Below are positions 12,001 to 24,119 of a DNA stretch of 64,000 nucleotides, piece after piece (within the stretch, counting starts at the first letter, position 1; every line of letters begins with the position of its first letter). The notes under the pieces were generated by a model. The model worked only from the letters and a program-made list of their open reading frames with translations. It made no database searches and was not told the DNA's origin. Location: contig NC_134415.1 of assembly GCF_030867145.1 (NCBI RefSeq), forward strand, positions 22,236,417 to 22,300,416, written 5' to 3'. Origin of the DNA: Opisthocomus hoazin (taxonomy: Eukaryota > Chordata > Aves > Opisthocomiformes > Opisthocomidae). Both the position numbers and the translations under genes were made by a program.

Positions 12001-15000
12001 GAGAAGACATCATGACAAATACATTAAAGACTGTGGAGCATTCAAAGTCTGCAATGATGGAGGTCACATCAGTATTCTGGATAGTCAGAGCACAGGCTAA
12101 ATGTAGGGTCTAACTTTCTGACCAAAGTGATAAGCTCGCAGTAATGGCGAAAGTAACAGTGACATGGAGCTTCCATTTACAAGAACTTACTACCGCAAAA
12201 AATAAAAATATTGGTGGTTCGTCCAGTTGGCAAGTAGAAACCACAAATGCAGTGTAAATCATTTACTGACTGATCTCTGCTTTTGCTGATTGACATTTCT
12301 ATCAATTCCAAATCAAATGGTTACTTAATACAGATCATCCATATCGCTGCTAGGCACACAACAGTGTTTAGGCGTCAGAGGCACAGACGAGGTTGCCATC
12401 ACACTGCATTTTTGTACAAACACAGGCAGTGAGATGGTCTCACTCTTACAGACCTTCCAATATAAATACAAGGAAGGAAGAAAATGAAGAAACCAAAAAT
12501 AGATGGAGACTACAAAAGCACTTTGAGAGTATATTGGCAGGACAGACAGTAGACACAACACTGGCCATGTTCTTCTAGGTCTTGTAGACAAAGAGAAATT
12601 GAGGAGATTTTGAAGCACGTTTTTTTTTGGCAGATGCTCTTATGCTTGCATTGTTTGCAAAACGCCTTTGCTAATTAACTGGGAAATTACTGAGCTTTCT
12701 TTCTGCAAGGCCAGGCACAGACAGGTGCAGACAGATACAAGCAAGATCTGCTCATGTTCTGAGCTGCCCAGACATACGCTAGCTTCCGTCTGGAAGATGT
12801 AGAGTCATGTTAATGTGGCACCATGCCCAAACTAACATACCCTACCTCTCAGCAGTGTCATTAGCTTAGGTTCATGCAGTTATCGTACTTCTGGACTGGG
12901 GCCTTCCGGTGTCTGACAAGCTCAGGGCACCAGCAGAGTTCTGTCTTTCTGGCCTCCTCTATGTACATACACCTTCATGTCATTGCATGCCGTCACCTTT
13001 CGTTGAGAAACAGATTGTTAAAAATGACCGATTCTCTTCTCCCAGTTGCAGTCCTAAGGAAATTTTTGTCAGTCTGCCAAGATGATAACAAAACACATAA
13101 ATATCTCATGGTTCAGCTCACATCACCACCAAAGCAGCAGTAATGGCTGCAGAAGAAGCTAACTCACAAGCTGCCAAAGCACTGAGGTAGGACACAGGAG
13201 TATGGATTACATTCTTTATGAAGCCTGAGCACAGACCTTACAACCCTCAGCAGGTTCCTGCGACGTGGCCAAGAACCAGGTTGCACTCTCATACCATAAG
13301 TAATCCAGCATCTGCCCCCAATGGCAAATTTTTGGGAACATTGTGAAGGACTGAATTTCCTCTGGTTGTCCAGGAGGAGAGAGGAAGACTCAACACATTG
13401 CCACACTTTCAGGTGGTATCAGTTTTCCAGCTCCCAGAAAAAGAGAAAGGAACGCAGCTCTGCTGTGTTTCTTCCCACTGACCACTGTTAGGACCCATAA
13501 TCCTATACCAAAATGACAAATTTGACTGGTTTTGTATTGAACTACGGCTGCTGTGGAAAAGATAGAGGATTCAATCCCCACTGGTAATATAAGATACGGG
13601 ACAACTGCACTCAGTTTAGCTTTTACCTTTCTAGCAGAGTTATGAAATTGCACTCAGCCATATGAGAATGCTACTGGGAATGCAACATAAAGGACTCAGT
13701 AGGGGGGAAAGGGACAATTCCGGTTGCTTGTCAGACTTTAATTGTGCTTCCTTGTGGTTATTTCACTATGACAGTCTATTTTCCATAGGATGCCTCCCTT
13801 CATCAGTAAGTATTTGCACAAAGGGCAACATAAAGATCACACAAGCAGCTCTAACCATGGCTTTTTGCTTGGCTTTGCAGCCTAAATAATATTTTTTAAA
13901 CACAGCTTTAAAAAAACAAACCAGGCATATATAGTTGTATGATAATGTTTATACTAATATATAGATGCAAGATTTTACCATGGTTATACCTAGAGTGTCT
14001 TTTGCAAGCAAGTGTACGCTTACTCTGCCCAGCCTGCAGACTGCTAGGAAGCCATAGCAGCACAAAGCTGCAGCTCACGCACTCTCCATTAGCAGGGCCC
14101 ATTAATTCAGTGCTGCAGTAGCTACGGCTATGCAGCTTTTGGCCAGCGCAGAGCACAGGTGGATGTTTTGCTTCTGAAAGAGCACATACCCGTACTTCGA
14201 GCTGAGGAATTTTTAAGCCCGAGCTTGAGAAAGCATTCTATTCAGGGCAAGACTGGAATAGACTGACACTGAAGTCCTTCTGAAACCAGAGCGGTAATCT
14301 GTGTTTAAACTTAGTCCTATGCTTTAATCTGCTTTTTTACTGTTTCGCTATCCTGAAGAGAGATGAACATAAGCATGTGCGTTCCCGAGTGGAGCTCTAA
14401 AACCACGAGCACGCAGCAGTTCAGACAATGATTTCTTGGTGCTGAGTCTAGCCCCTATCAAAGAAGAGTAACACAAAGAAAAAACATTAAGTCTGGGACA
14501 TGAAAAGCTGTTTCACTTTGTAACTATATCGCATTGCATTAGAAAGTAAATCCTACACATGTAAGAGAGGAAAAAAGCCTCGTATGATTAGACTAACTTT
14601 ATTGAAAATGATCCAAATTAGGGAGTTGCAAATTTTATATACTTAACTTGAATTTACAACTGGCTGGTCCTTTTGAACTGAACTCTGAAATAATTGGGTA
14701 AATGCGTTTTTAAAGGTTTAGAGAATCATCATTCTTAATCTTTTGCAGCAGGGGTCACTATAAACAAATCTAAGAAAATCTGCCAGCATAGAATACATAT
14801 GCCAGAACTGACAGTAAAATTACCGATTATAGATGAGGAACGGTGTCACTGTAAGTGAGCATAAGAAGAAACCTCAAACATTTTTATATAGGTAATTTCT
14901 TTAAAATCAGTTGTACAGGCTTGGCCCGTCCTTACAAGAATGGTGACCTAATTTCAAACGATTAATAGAAGAGAAATAAAGTAGACTCCATGATATGTAC

Positions 15001-16099
15001 TTAGATGTAGGAATTTTAATGCAGTGCATCAAAGAAGTCAGATGACACAGGCAGTATTTCTATATTCTGCACAAAGTTTCACTGTATTACAAAATATAAT
15101 CAGATCAAATATTTAAATACGATTGTAAAGCTATTTATAGTCACAATCTTTTGTCCTTAGTTATACAGTGCACCAAGTTCCTATATTTAGAGGTTGTTTT
15201 CACGTTGGCATAAGACCAGCATCAGAACCTTCCCTATCATAAATGATGATGTTTCAGTTGACAAACCATCTGAGGTCCTAACATGATTTCATACGTATGA
15301 CATTAGCTGGTTAAATTACAACAGCTCAGTCTTAGCAATGGATATTTCTACCCTTTGCCCAGCTCTTACTAGGACAAAATTCCAAGTGAATCAGCTCTGA
15401 GCCTGCAAACACTTACACACCCGATTACCTTTAAATCTGTGAACAGTCCTGCTGAGGTCTGCGAGTCAGATCATCAACTTGTGTACATCACTGGCCCTAT
15501 TTAAATCAACAGAGCTGTGACAGTTTATATCAGCTGAAGATTTGGCACCAGAGACACAACCTATGCATAAAGACAAGTATGTGCATAAGTCTCTCTCCCG
15601 GCCCCTGAAAGCTATAGGGGTCGGACAAACTTCACGGAAAGGGAGAGCCTGCATTGAGCATTCTTGTGTTTAAAGTCATTCCAGACCATTAAACATGCAT
15701 TTATTATAAAGTCAAGATGAAAAATTATGAATTATTTATTACAACTTAGTTATATTTAAGAAGTTGCCGTTCCAAGGCTGGAGGACAGCTGGCTGGTAGT
15801 TATGACCACAAGTTACAAATATTTATGATACAAAGCAGAAGACCTTTTAGGGTAATGGAAGCTCGAAAGGCGGCTTTGCTCCACGAGGCTAGCGACGGCT
15901 CCAGAACCCAGCACCCACTGAACCTCACGTATGAGACGGAGAGCACGGGATCCTCGCTGAATGTTCACTTAGCAGCTACGGAGGGAACAGGCGCGGAGAT
16001 CGCAGGGAAGCAGGACTTTCTGTGAAACTTTAAGATGGGCCACTGACACTCAGATGCTTTTTCCAGCACTAGAGTGCAAATGTTTGTGGTCGTAAGGAA
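9089..16099. other. intergenic, upstream of the CpG island
   Basis: Apart from the MIR copy at 10,652 no gene or repeat is recognised. The 120-codon frame at 9,639-10,001 shows no domain. From about 15,850 CpG frequency begins to rise. Stretches such as 15,100-15,330 have the unique, AT-rich look of conserved non-coding DNA, but this cannot be judged without alignment. Confidence 0.65.
10652..10830 (-). mobile_element. MIR SINE, ancient copy
   Basis: Read on the minus strand this matches the MIR core. On the plus strand the diagnostic run is CCCATTTTAACGATGAGGAA at about 10702-10721, then AAGGTCACACAGGAC, then GAGTCTGAGATTCAG and a tail ending near TGAAGCCCTTTT. MIR elements are older than the bird-mammal split, and diverged copies persist in birds. 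Confidence 0.8.
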
Positions 16100-16797
16100 A
16101 AATAATGCAAGTCCTAGTCCGCGTGGGTCAGGGAACACCAACAGCCTGGGCATATTTGGGCCTACGCGCTCTCGTCTACGCGGAGCGCTGAGAGAAAGGG
16201 CATCTATTAATTTCTGCATCGTCTGCGGTCCCTTTTGGTACCACATCTCAGCCTCACACAGCGGTAACTCCCGCTTCCCAACGCCCCTGTGGAAAATAGC
16301 AAATCCCACTGTTTGCAGCGGGGTTTTTGGCTAGCGGAAGCATTCCTAACCCCTTCCAAGCCCCCATCGCCCCAGACCCGCGCCGAGGCAGCTGGCAGCT
16401 CCGCTCCCTGTCCCCGGTACGCGGCAGGCGAGGGGTCCGCCGCCAGCCGCCGACACGAGGGGCAGGGGAGAGCCCGCCGCCGCCGCCCCCGCGCTGCACC
16501 TGAGGCACCGCGGGGCCGGATCCCGCACTCGGGCCCGCGGAGGCGCGGGCAGAGACGGCGGGAGGGCCGGCTTCCTCCCTGCCCGCCGGCCCCGCGCGGC
16601 ACCCGCACGGGAACCGGCTTCCCGCCCCCGGCCCCGCCGCTCCGGCTCCCAGCGCCGCCTGGCGGTGCGGCGCGGCCCGCCCGTCCGGGGCCTGCGGGCA
16701 GCTGGAGCGCAGCGCGGCGGTCGCTGCCGCCCGGCACCGCGCCCGAAGGCCGCCACCGCCGGTGGCAGGCGCCGCGGGGCTGTGGGCGGCCAAGCAC

Positions 16798-16880
16798 GGG
16801 GCGGGGCCGCCGCTGGCCCCGCCCTCCGTCCTCCGGTGCCCGCTTCCTGCGGAGCGGCGCGGCGCGGCCGCCGCTTCCTG
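16798..16880 (+). promoter_or_regulatory. SRBD1: GC boxes and paired ETS-type motifs, likely core promoter
   Basis: A GGGGCGGGGCC GC box lies at 16798-16808 and an inverted one (GGCCCCGCCCT) at 16815-16825. Two copies of CGCTTCCTG, whose complement contains the ETS core GGAAG, lie at 16841-16849 and 16872-16880. This Sp1/ETS combination is typical of TATA-less housekeeping promoters; transcription probably starts just downstream, near 16,880-16,920. The start site is inferred. Confidence 0.55.
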
Positions 16881-16963
16881 CTCCTCCCCGCAGCGCGTTG
16901 TGCGGGCGGCTCCGCCATGGCTGCCCTGGCGGCCCTTTCAAACGCGGCAGCCGGCAGCAGGGG
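16880..16963 (+). other. SRBD1: candidate SRBD1 non-coding exon 1 (borders inferred)
   Basis: The coding part starts at the first base of exon 2, so a leader exon is required. The best placed candidate begins after the ETS motifs and ends at a GT at 16964 (GGG then GTAACG). It contains an ATG in good Kozak context at 16917 (GCCATGG). Other GT sites downstream in the island could be the true donor, so the end is uncertain. Confidence 0.35.
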
Positions 16964-16967
16964 GTAA
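16917..16967 (+). other. candidate upstream ORF in the leader, 16 codons if unspliced
   Basis: ATG in the context GCCATGG opens a frame of 16 codons (MAALAALSNAAAGSRG) ended by TAA at 16965-16967, which overlaps the candidate donor GTAACG. If the donor at 16964 is used and joined to exon 2, the frame instead runs on to a TGA at 24142-24144, overlapping the SRBD1 start out of frame. No evidence of translation can be had from sequence; it might also lie upstream of the real start of transcription. Confidence 0.3.
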
Positions 16968-17190
16968 CGTCTGGGCAAGGCCTCCCGACCCTCGCCGGGC
17001 CCGGGCCGAGGCCGCGGGGGAGGCAGGGCGGGCCCCGGTGCGGCAGGCGAGTGGTTGCCGGTTGTCTCGGTTGTCGAGGTGGAAACGAGCGGTTTTCTTC
17101 CTGGGCCTCCGTTTCTGCTGCCTGCCTCTCCCCCAGCCCGGGGCGGAGGGGCTGCTCGGGGCTCCTCTTGCCCTGGCGCGGTGTCCGAGC

Positions 17191-17270
17191 GGGGGTGCAG
17201 GGCCGGGGCGGGAAGGGGTGCGGGGCTGCCGGTCTCCTGCGTCCCCTCCTTCCCCGGGGGCGGGAGGGGG
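17191..17270 (+). repeat. G-rich cluster downstream of the promoter, G-quadruplex/R-loop candidate
   Basis: Six G-runs of three or more occur at 17191-17225 with loops of 1-4 bases, and further runs lie at 17256-17260, 17262-17264 and 17266-17270. They are on the non-template strand just after the presumed transcription start, where such sequence favours R-loops. Confidence 0.7.
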
Positions 17271-18009
17271 CTGGTCCCCGTGGTCCTGCTGGGAACCGGT
17301 GCCCTTTCCAGGCGCGGGGGCTGACATGGAGCTCGGCCAGCCCTTGCTCTCGAATGCTGTCAGCGGGCCTGAGGAAAGCGGGGAAGAACAGGGCTGCGCA
17401 GTACCTGAGGAGCATTTTAAGCTCGGTCACATTTCTGGGCCGAAAAGCAGTGATTTGGCTGGTCAGCAGACAGCGCTTTGCTCGCAGCTCCTTTGTCTCC
17501 GCAAGACCCCGCAGCGAGTGTTACTGGTGTGGTAACTCGGCTGTGGCGGTCGCCATGTAGCTGCGCATGATGTAGCAGGCTGTTACTGAGCCGGAGACTG
17601 CATCCCTCGGGTTTCGGATCATGTCTGTTTTCATAGGTGGTTTAAAAAAAAGTATGGAAAGTGTTGGTTCCCCCACCGTTCTGCGCACGCTTCTTCTGGC
17701 TCGCTGACCCGCTGCTGCAGGGCACAGGTTGTTGCTTTTCCCCGGTGGCACCACCAGTTGTAGGGACAGGCTTAGAGGAGGGTGTGCTTTCTAAGAGCGT
17801 GACCTCGGTGGTTTGCCATTGTGGTGGTACTTCTGTAAGTAGCAGCAATAGGCGGTACTCTACTAATCTTACACTTTTTCCTTTCTGATTAGCGTTGGGG
17901 ACTGTTTTGCCATGTGTGTGTACCCTGTGTGTCTCTCCTTTTCTTTCTGGCTGCAATTTTCCAGTTAGCACTGGAGTCTCCTGATCTGTGTCTGCGACTC
18001 CTTTCACAG

Positions 18010-18122
18010 GCGGTTCTGACCGGCTTTGTGCAGGAAAAGTCCTTGGAAATCTACTGCGCCAGCTTCTCTTGAGCAAAAGTATCTGGGAGTTCTCCATGAT
18101 TTTAACCTCGAGAAGGATTACT
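18010..18122 (+). other. candidate alternative 5' exon in SRBD1 intron 1
   Basis: A pyrimidine-rich acceptor (CTCCTTTCACAG ending at 18009) and a near-consensus donor (ACT then GTAAGT at 18123) bracket 113 nt. One frame is open over the whole stretch, contains an ATG at 18096, and reaches the donor in phase 0. Joined to exon 2 it would add MILTSRRIT in frame before the usual start. Splice-like pairs occur by chance, so this is only a candidate. Confidence 0.22.
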
Positions 18123-19006
18123 GTAAGTTGGATTTATATTTTGAAGTACAGCTTAGTTGTTATAGGTGATAAAAGCCTTCTGGAGCGATTGAACAATTTC
18201 CATACAAGTCCCTACCATTGGTCTGCATAGGATTTTTTCCCCTTGCTGTTGACAGCGTGCTCACACTTTGATGTCTTCTTGGGATGTTGTTCTAGCATGC
18301 AATGGAGGTGTCTTAAAATGACAAGCAAAATCAAACTGTTGAGACCTGACATAATTATTGAAGTGGGCCATTCTACTGCTACTAATAATGGTCTGAAATT
18401 CATTTGTCAGCTGGGATTCGTAGTCCTTTTGTGTCCTGCCCCAGATGCTTGGTGTTATAATAAACTGTCATTTGGCTAGGACTATGTGATTTAAGAAGAA
18501 GCCAAAATGCAAAATTCTGTTATCCTTGCTATTTTATTCATCCTAGAAAAGCAGAGGCTGCAGAGCAAAGTTTGAGGAGCTTCCTGCATAAACAGATTTG
18601 TTTTCTGGAAGGAACAGATTACTTTAACTGAAAAAGAGCTTTAGAAGTTTCTGTGTCCCCTCCTGCTGGAGAAGGTTTTTTGCAGTTACTGGAATGAAAT
18701 TAATTTCCACGTGTATGTGTGACTTTGGTGATATTCAGATCTATATTTCTCTAGTTAAGAGGGATTTATGTGACTTAAGATAGCAAGGTTATGAGATTTA
18801 AATTTACCATAATATCGTTTGTTTGATCATACACTGAAAGTATAGTTTTTTCTATAACTTTCAACTGTTAAATACAATTTTTTTCAAAAGTGGCCTGTAG
18901 AAGATGTCACAGTCTATTAGGATTACTGGAGCAATTTCTGACTGAAAATCGTTGCTCCAATGGTGGAGCTACAAAACATAGCCTTGTGCTAGTGCTGGGA
19001 TTTTTT

Positions 19007-19039
19007 GGGGGTTTGGGGGGGAGTGGGGGGGGGAGAGGG
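19007..19039 (+). repeat. G-rich tract with four G-runs, G-quadruplex candidate, intron 1
   Basis: Runs of 5, 7, 9 and 3 G lie at 19007-19011, 19015-19021, 19025-19033 and 19037-19039, each separated by exactly three bases (TTT, AGT, AGA). It is on the sense strand, so the SRBD1 pre-mRNA could also fold. Confidence 0.9.
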
Positions 19040-22000
19040 TTTATTTAATCTAATTACTTTTAAACTATTACTAAACTTTTCTTTCTGCAAGTAGTTGCTT
19101 ATGCCACCTGGATTCACATGTGGTGAAATTTACATTTAATGGGTTGTATCTTTGCATGAGTAGGGAGGTTGAAGAGAATATCAGTCTTTAAGTGAGACTT
19201 GAATTGCTCTTTAACGTAATAAGGCCTTTAAAGCCTCACTCCTATTCTACACGCAGCCTAGAACTCCTGTTTCGGGAGAGAGACCAGAGGAATGATTACT
19301 TCCTTGCTGTATGTTTTGTGCATCCCCATATTAAGATTCTATACAGTGAAGTGTAATAAGAGCTACCCCGTCACTCCTCTTTGTTCCTGGCATGGCCCAA
19401 CACCAAACTACACTAGCCTTACTTAATGAGTAGCTGACAGGCAGGGAGAAGTGTGCTGTTTACAGCCATCAGGATAGCTCTGGTGCGTCGTGGAGCTCTG
19501 TATTGGGTGCAGAGAATAGAAGTGGTGGGAACAAAAGAACTGGCAACGAAACCGATGTTAAACTATTTGGAGAGTAGACCTGGGAGATAAATATACCTAC
19601 AATAGCAATGATTTAAGTAGCTTCAACTCTGCTTCACTGACCAGTGTAATAGCTCTGCAAAATCCTCATTCTTTTTCAAGTGGAAGTACTTTAGAGGAAC
19701 ATACTGTAACTGTTTTGGGTTTTGTGGAGAAGCAAGGCTTTAGTGATCACCGAGTGTGTGAAGCAAACAGAATTCGGGTGCTTCAGGCAAAGATGTTTCA
19801 TGCTGCCTACTATCATTTGGGAGATGGACAAGCAGAAGAGTTTTAGTTCCCTTGAAAAGGAGATCAAAGGTCTAGTGTGAAGGTTCAGCGTTAAGGTTTC
19901 AGCCTATTGGACAGAAGCAAAAGATGATACGCTGGCAGATCTGAGACGAAACGAGTTGGGAGCTTAAGTACGTGGACAAGGCCAAAGTTTCCAGGGCCTA
20001 GCTCGTGTTGCCTGGCAAATACTGTTGGTGAGATGATTGCGAAGAACTCTTTTTCTCAAAAAACATAATTTTTTCTTAAATTATGGCAAAGTTTCTGACA
20101 GTGTACATAAAATGAGAAATAATGTGTTAGCAAATGTTGCTTGGAAGTTTGCTGGTCTCAGAGGTGAGGAGAGCCTCTAGAACAGAGCCTGTAGGAGTTC
20201 AATACGCCAACTGGGAAGCCAGTGAAGTACTGCACAGGGTGGCCGGATAACTTGTGCGCGCCACTGGATACTGCTTGTTTACTTCCTTTGGATGATGAGT
20301 ACAGGAGACACCAAGCACTGTGAACACCTGCGATAAGCTGCAGCAACATGAGCACAGACACAGAAAGCGAAAAAGTTTGACCTGGCTCTGGTATAAGTTG
20401 GTTACTCTTAATTTTTCGGCTTTGTAATTGGCTTTTCTACAGCTGTGGGGCTCTTCTGGATTTGGGACACAGATCTATGCATGCTGTAGTTTCTTTCCTC
20501 AGGGTAGAAACCAGCTGTGACTTTGAGTGTGGTTATCTGGAGGTGACAGAGAAGGAAGAGGTAAAGGCGGTTTTCCCCCTGAGGCCAGTCTGTCTGGAAA
20601 ATATAATAGGAGATAAATGGCCAACTTCATGCTGTCTTGATCTCAGGCACGCTGTGGGAGGGTGAATAAAGCTCTTCCAAGTTCCCTCAACACTTGAGGC
20701 AGGAGGCATGGGGGACAATATCCCGGCAGCAGCGGAGCACGGAGCCAGGCAGTGGCTTGTTTGATTGCCTTGTCATGTAGTCAGTGCAGTCAGCGTTGTA
20801 GATGCCCCAAGTGGAGCATAACTGTGTTTACCTGTTTCTTGAGTCTTTCTGCCTCACTTCAGGGACTGTCTCTAAGCTTTTTTTAAAAAAATTTGTAATA
20901 GTTAATCATCATCATCAGTGGCATTTAGACTCGTTGCTTTTTTGTCCTCATCCCTGCCTCCCCCTCCGCAGTGAATCACAGGACTGTTTTTCTTAGTCAT
21001 TAACTGTAGGTGTTAGCACACCCTGGCGCAGGCAGCTCAGGAGGAAAATTTAGCAGACAGCTGTCTGGCAATTTGGAATCAAATCAGAAGTACTTTTGTG
21101 AATTCAAATCAGAAAAATGATTCTTTGTAAACAAAAAGAATGTATGTAGCAACTGCAAGATTCTTTTTCTATGAATATGAAGTACAGTTAGTTCAGTGTA
21201 TACATCATTAGGAGGGGAGGTGGTTATCATTTGCCTTACAGTGAAGTATCAGGACTTTTTTTCCCTTTGCAATACTCCATGTCTGATATTTATCTCACAG
21301 ATGCTCTTTAGTATTGGGCGTTTAGCTTGAGCTGTAGAACTCCCTTTTGGCTTCTGACCATGGCTTGTCTGTTCATGGAGAGTTATTCTGAAATCATTTT
21401 TGTGCTTCAAATTCACATCTTAGTTCAAATTAACTTGAAGTGCAAGTACAAAAGCCTTTAGGGACAAAGTTACCACTCTTCTCAAGAAAATTTAGTAGAT
21501 TAATAATATAATTGAAGTTGAAGTTTATGTATCTGAGGCCAGTCCGAACTCATTGTGTGCTTGTAAGAACTGATGCGATATTGAGGAGTGGGACAGAGGA
21601 CAGATTCTGTGCTGGTCTTATCGTCTCTGATCTTCAGGATGAAATGAATTTGATTCTTCTCCAGCTTTCTGAAGGATTGCAATAAACACTTAAAAGATAA
21701 TCTAATTATTTTTTAAAGTGGAAAATCCAAGAAATCAAAAGAAAAAAAATATAAACATTGAAGTGTCCCATAAAGACTTAGCCTTATGACGTATCACTTT
21801 CTATTCTATTTCATGCTTTCCTATGCCATTTTTATATTTGCTATATGGTAATTTTGCCGCATTCAGTGCATTGTATGAAGACAAGTAGACTTGGACTTAA
21901 GGATGTAGGAGCAAATTCTAACCTGTTCATGAAGAACGTGGAAAATACCTGGTTTCACAAACCAAGGAGCTCGTCTCCTATTCTTATGCTGATACGAAGA

Positions 22001-24119
22001 GTTACATCAGTCACCAGTGCTGGATGGCAGCAAGTACAATTAGCTTTATGGACTAAGCTTTACTCTTGCTGTAATCTTACTTAATGTAACAATACAAACA
22101 TTGGGATATTTTGAGACCCTGCCCTTGGCCGCTTGAGATGGGAGGGAAATATTAGCAGAAAAAAGACCTTCCAGATCAGGCTTTCTTTTTACCTGGCCTT
22201 TTGTGTAAGCCCAAAAACTATCATGGTGATGTGCTGAGTGTCCAAAACTGGCAGGGAATTTTAGAGAGTGGTATTTACGCAGGTGAAATGCTGACCTCAG
22301 GTGAGAGAGTATGTGTGTTGTTTTTTTCCTTCTTCCTTGCTGTCGTTCAGTGGGTAAGTGTGAAGAAGCTGGTTAGAGCATTTAAAAACTGATCACTGGC
22401 TTCTGAAATTGCCTGGAATACTAAAAATACCCAACCTAGCTGGATTAGCTGAAGAAGCATGACTAATAATGATATGGTAAGCTAAATACCTAGCTTGAAA
22501 ACAGGGACAACAGTGACTATGTGAAAAGTGTCCCTGTGCCTGCAAAAAATGGATCAGAGATCCATCTGGATCAGGTGTTAGATAATTTAGAAATCTTAGC
22601 ATTGCAAACATGAATAATGTCTTTTGTTTCTCCCATTCACAGATTAAAATACAATATAAAATGGAAACATTATTTTCATGCCTCTGAGGTAATGGGACTA
22701 AATGTATAATTAATTCAGGGTTATAATGACTGTTCAGCTATAAAGAGCAAAGGAAAACGAAGAAGCAGAGTGGCTGGGTGAAGTTGCAGGTGTCCCAGAA
22801 CTGACAGTGAAAAGTCACCTGGGAAGCTAATAAGGTGAGTAATATTTTTAATGTTCTGTGGAGATTTCTGTTTTCCTGCGGTAGGCGTGTATTCTAACCA
22901 GTCACATAATGGGATTTCAGTCAGTGGAACAACACAGAAACCCTGACCTGTTACTGACCATGACGATTGTTACGGAAGGTGTTTTGCAAGCAAGCTAATA
23001 GCTAGTGCTGTTTGATGTCGGCCTCAATAGTCCTGTTCCATGGCGGTTCTGGAAATTATTACTTAAATTCTGGTACTGCTTTACAAGGAAAACTTCCTGA
23101 AAGACATTTCTGACAGTAGTTATGTTTCTAGTGCTTGAACAGAGTCCAGTTGAATTAAAGTGTTTCACCCTGAAGTTAAATAGCACTTTGCAAAGTGCAT
23201 ATCCAGTTTGTGTGTGCAAACAAGGGACTTTAAGGATCGCATCACAGTGGTAAGGCTGGATCAAAGGTCAAGGCACAAAAAGTTGGAGAATAGAATGTGA
23301 AGAACGATGAAATTGTACCAGGCATAGGTAAAAGATGTTCATGAATTTTATGGGGGGTTTTGTTTTGTTTTTTTTGGTTTTAGTTTTCTGGCAGATTATA
23401 TTTTGAGGGTACCTAAAATTCTTTAACTAAAACTGCCAAATGTGATTATTTAAATTCACGGGCCCAACCATTGCCAAAAAATCTATAACTGATTAACTCA
23501 AGCTATTGTAGGTATGAATCTCAGGTCAGGAGAAAGTCTGTGCTTTCCCTTTTTACTTTTGGTAATGGTTTTATACACTTTCTGTATCTGAGCAGCTCTT
23601 TCAAAATCATTGTTTTTATTATGTGTACATGCAACGGATAGTCTTTTAAAGGTGAAATTCTGGATCAAAATGGACAATATCCTTGTAGTCCTGTTCAGAT
23701 CAAAACCGTATGCGAGCTCCCTTTACTAGATATTAATTTTATTTTCTGTGCTGCTTAGATTGATGGAGGAAATACTGACACAATATGTGAGTGACACCCA
23801 ATAATATGTCTGAGAGCCAGTACTCTTTTTGCTAGGATATGTTTACATGCAAGCCAAATAGTTAGCTTCATTTGAAGAGAAAAATAGTTTGAGAGGCTAT
23901 AGTGCTGGTTTGTCTGTTTGCTTAGCTGAACAGATTGTTGAATGTGTGCTGCTGTGGCATAAATTCTTGGCTACTAAGAAATCCAAACTTGCTTTAGAGC
24001 AAACTTTTGTGATTTGTGAAGACATTATGAGGGCACACTTGGCAGTGAGTTAAAGGGCTGAATAAGGGAATACAACTACAACCAAATGTTCTATTTCTCT
24101 CTTCTCGCCTCTGTTTCAG

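Larger units (their letters stand above)
16100..17600. promoter_or_regulatory. SRBD1: CpG island, presumed SRBD1 promoter
   Basis: The sequence changes sharply from AT-rich to strongly G+C- and CpG-rich at about 16,100, is densest between about 16,370 and 17,330, and fades by 17,600. It is the only such island in the window and sits 6.5-7.7 kb upstream of the first coding exon of SRBD1 on the same strand. No TATA box is evident; GC boxes and ETS-type motifs cluster at 16,798-16,880. CpG-island promoters often start transcription both ways, so a divergent transcript is possible but not shown. Confidence 0.88.
16964..24119 (+). other. SRBD1: SRBD1 intron 1 (5' border inferred)
   Basis: Begins in the CpG island and runs to the exon 2 acceptor (TCTGTTTCAG). 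It contains the G-rich clusters at 17,191 and 19,007 and the candidate exon at 18,010. The rest is AT-rich with no other gene seen. Confidence 0.6.

Noticed and set aside
14832..14880. AGATGAGGAAC piece resembling the MIR core
   Set aside because: The neighbouring bases do not continue the MIR pattern.
1..16100. PRKCE first coding exon, expected divergent to SRBD1 by mammalian gene order
   Set aside because: No minus-strand frame resembles the PRKCE N-terminal C2 domain; it must lie further left if gene order is kept.
16207..17560. Very long ORFs on both strands (407 and 423 codons) over the CpG island
   Set aside because: Stop codons are rare in GC-rich DNA; the translations are Arg/Pro/Ala/Gly-rich, overlap one another on opposite strands and match no domain.
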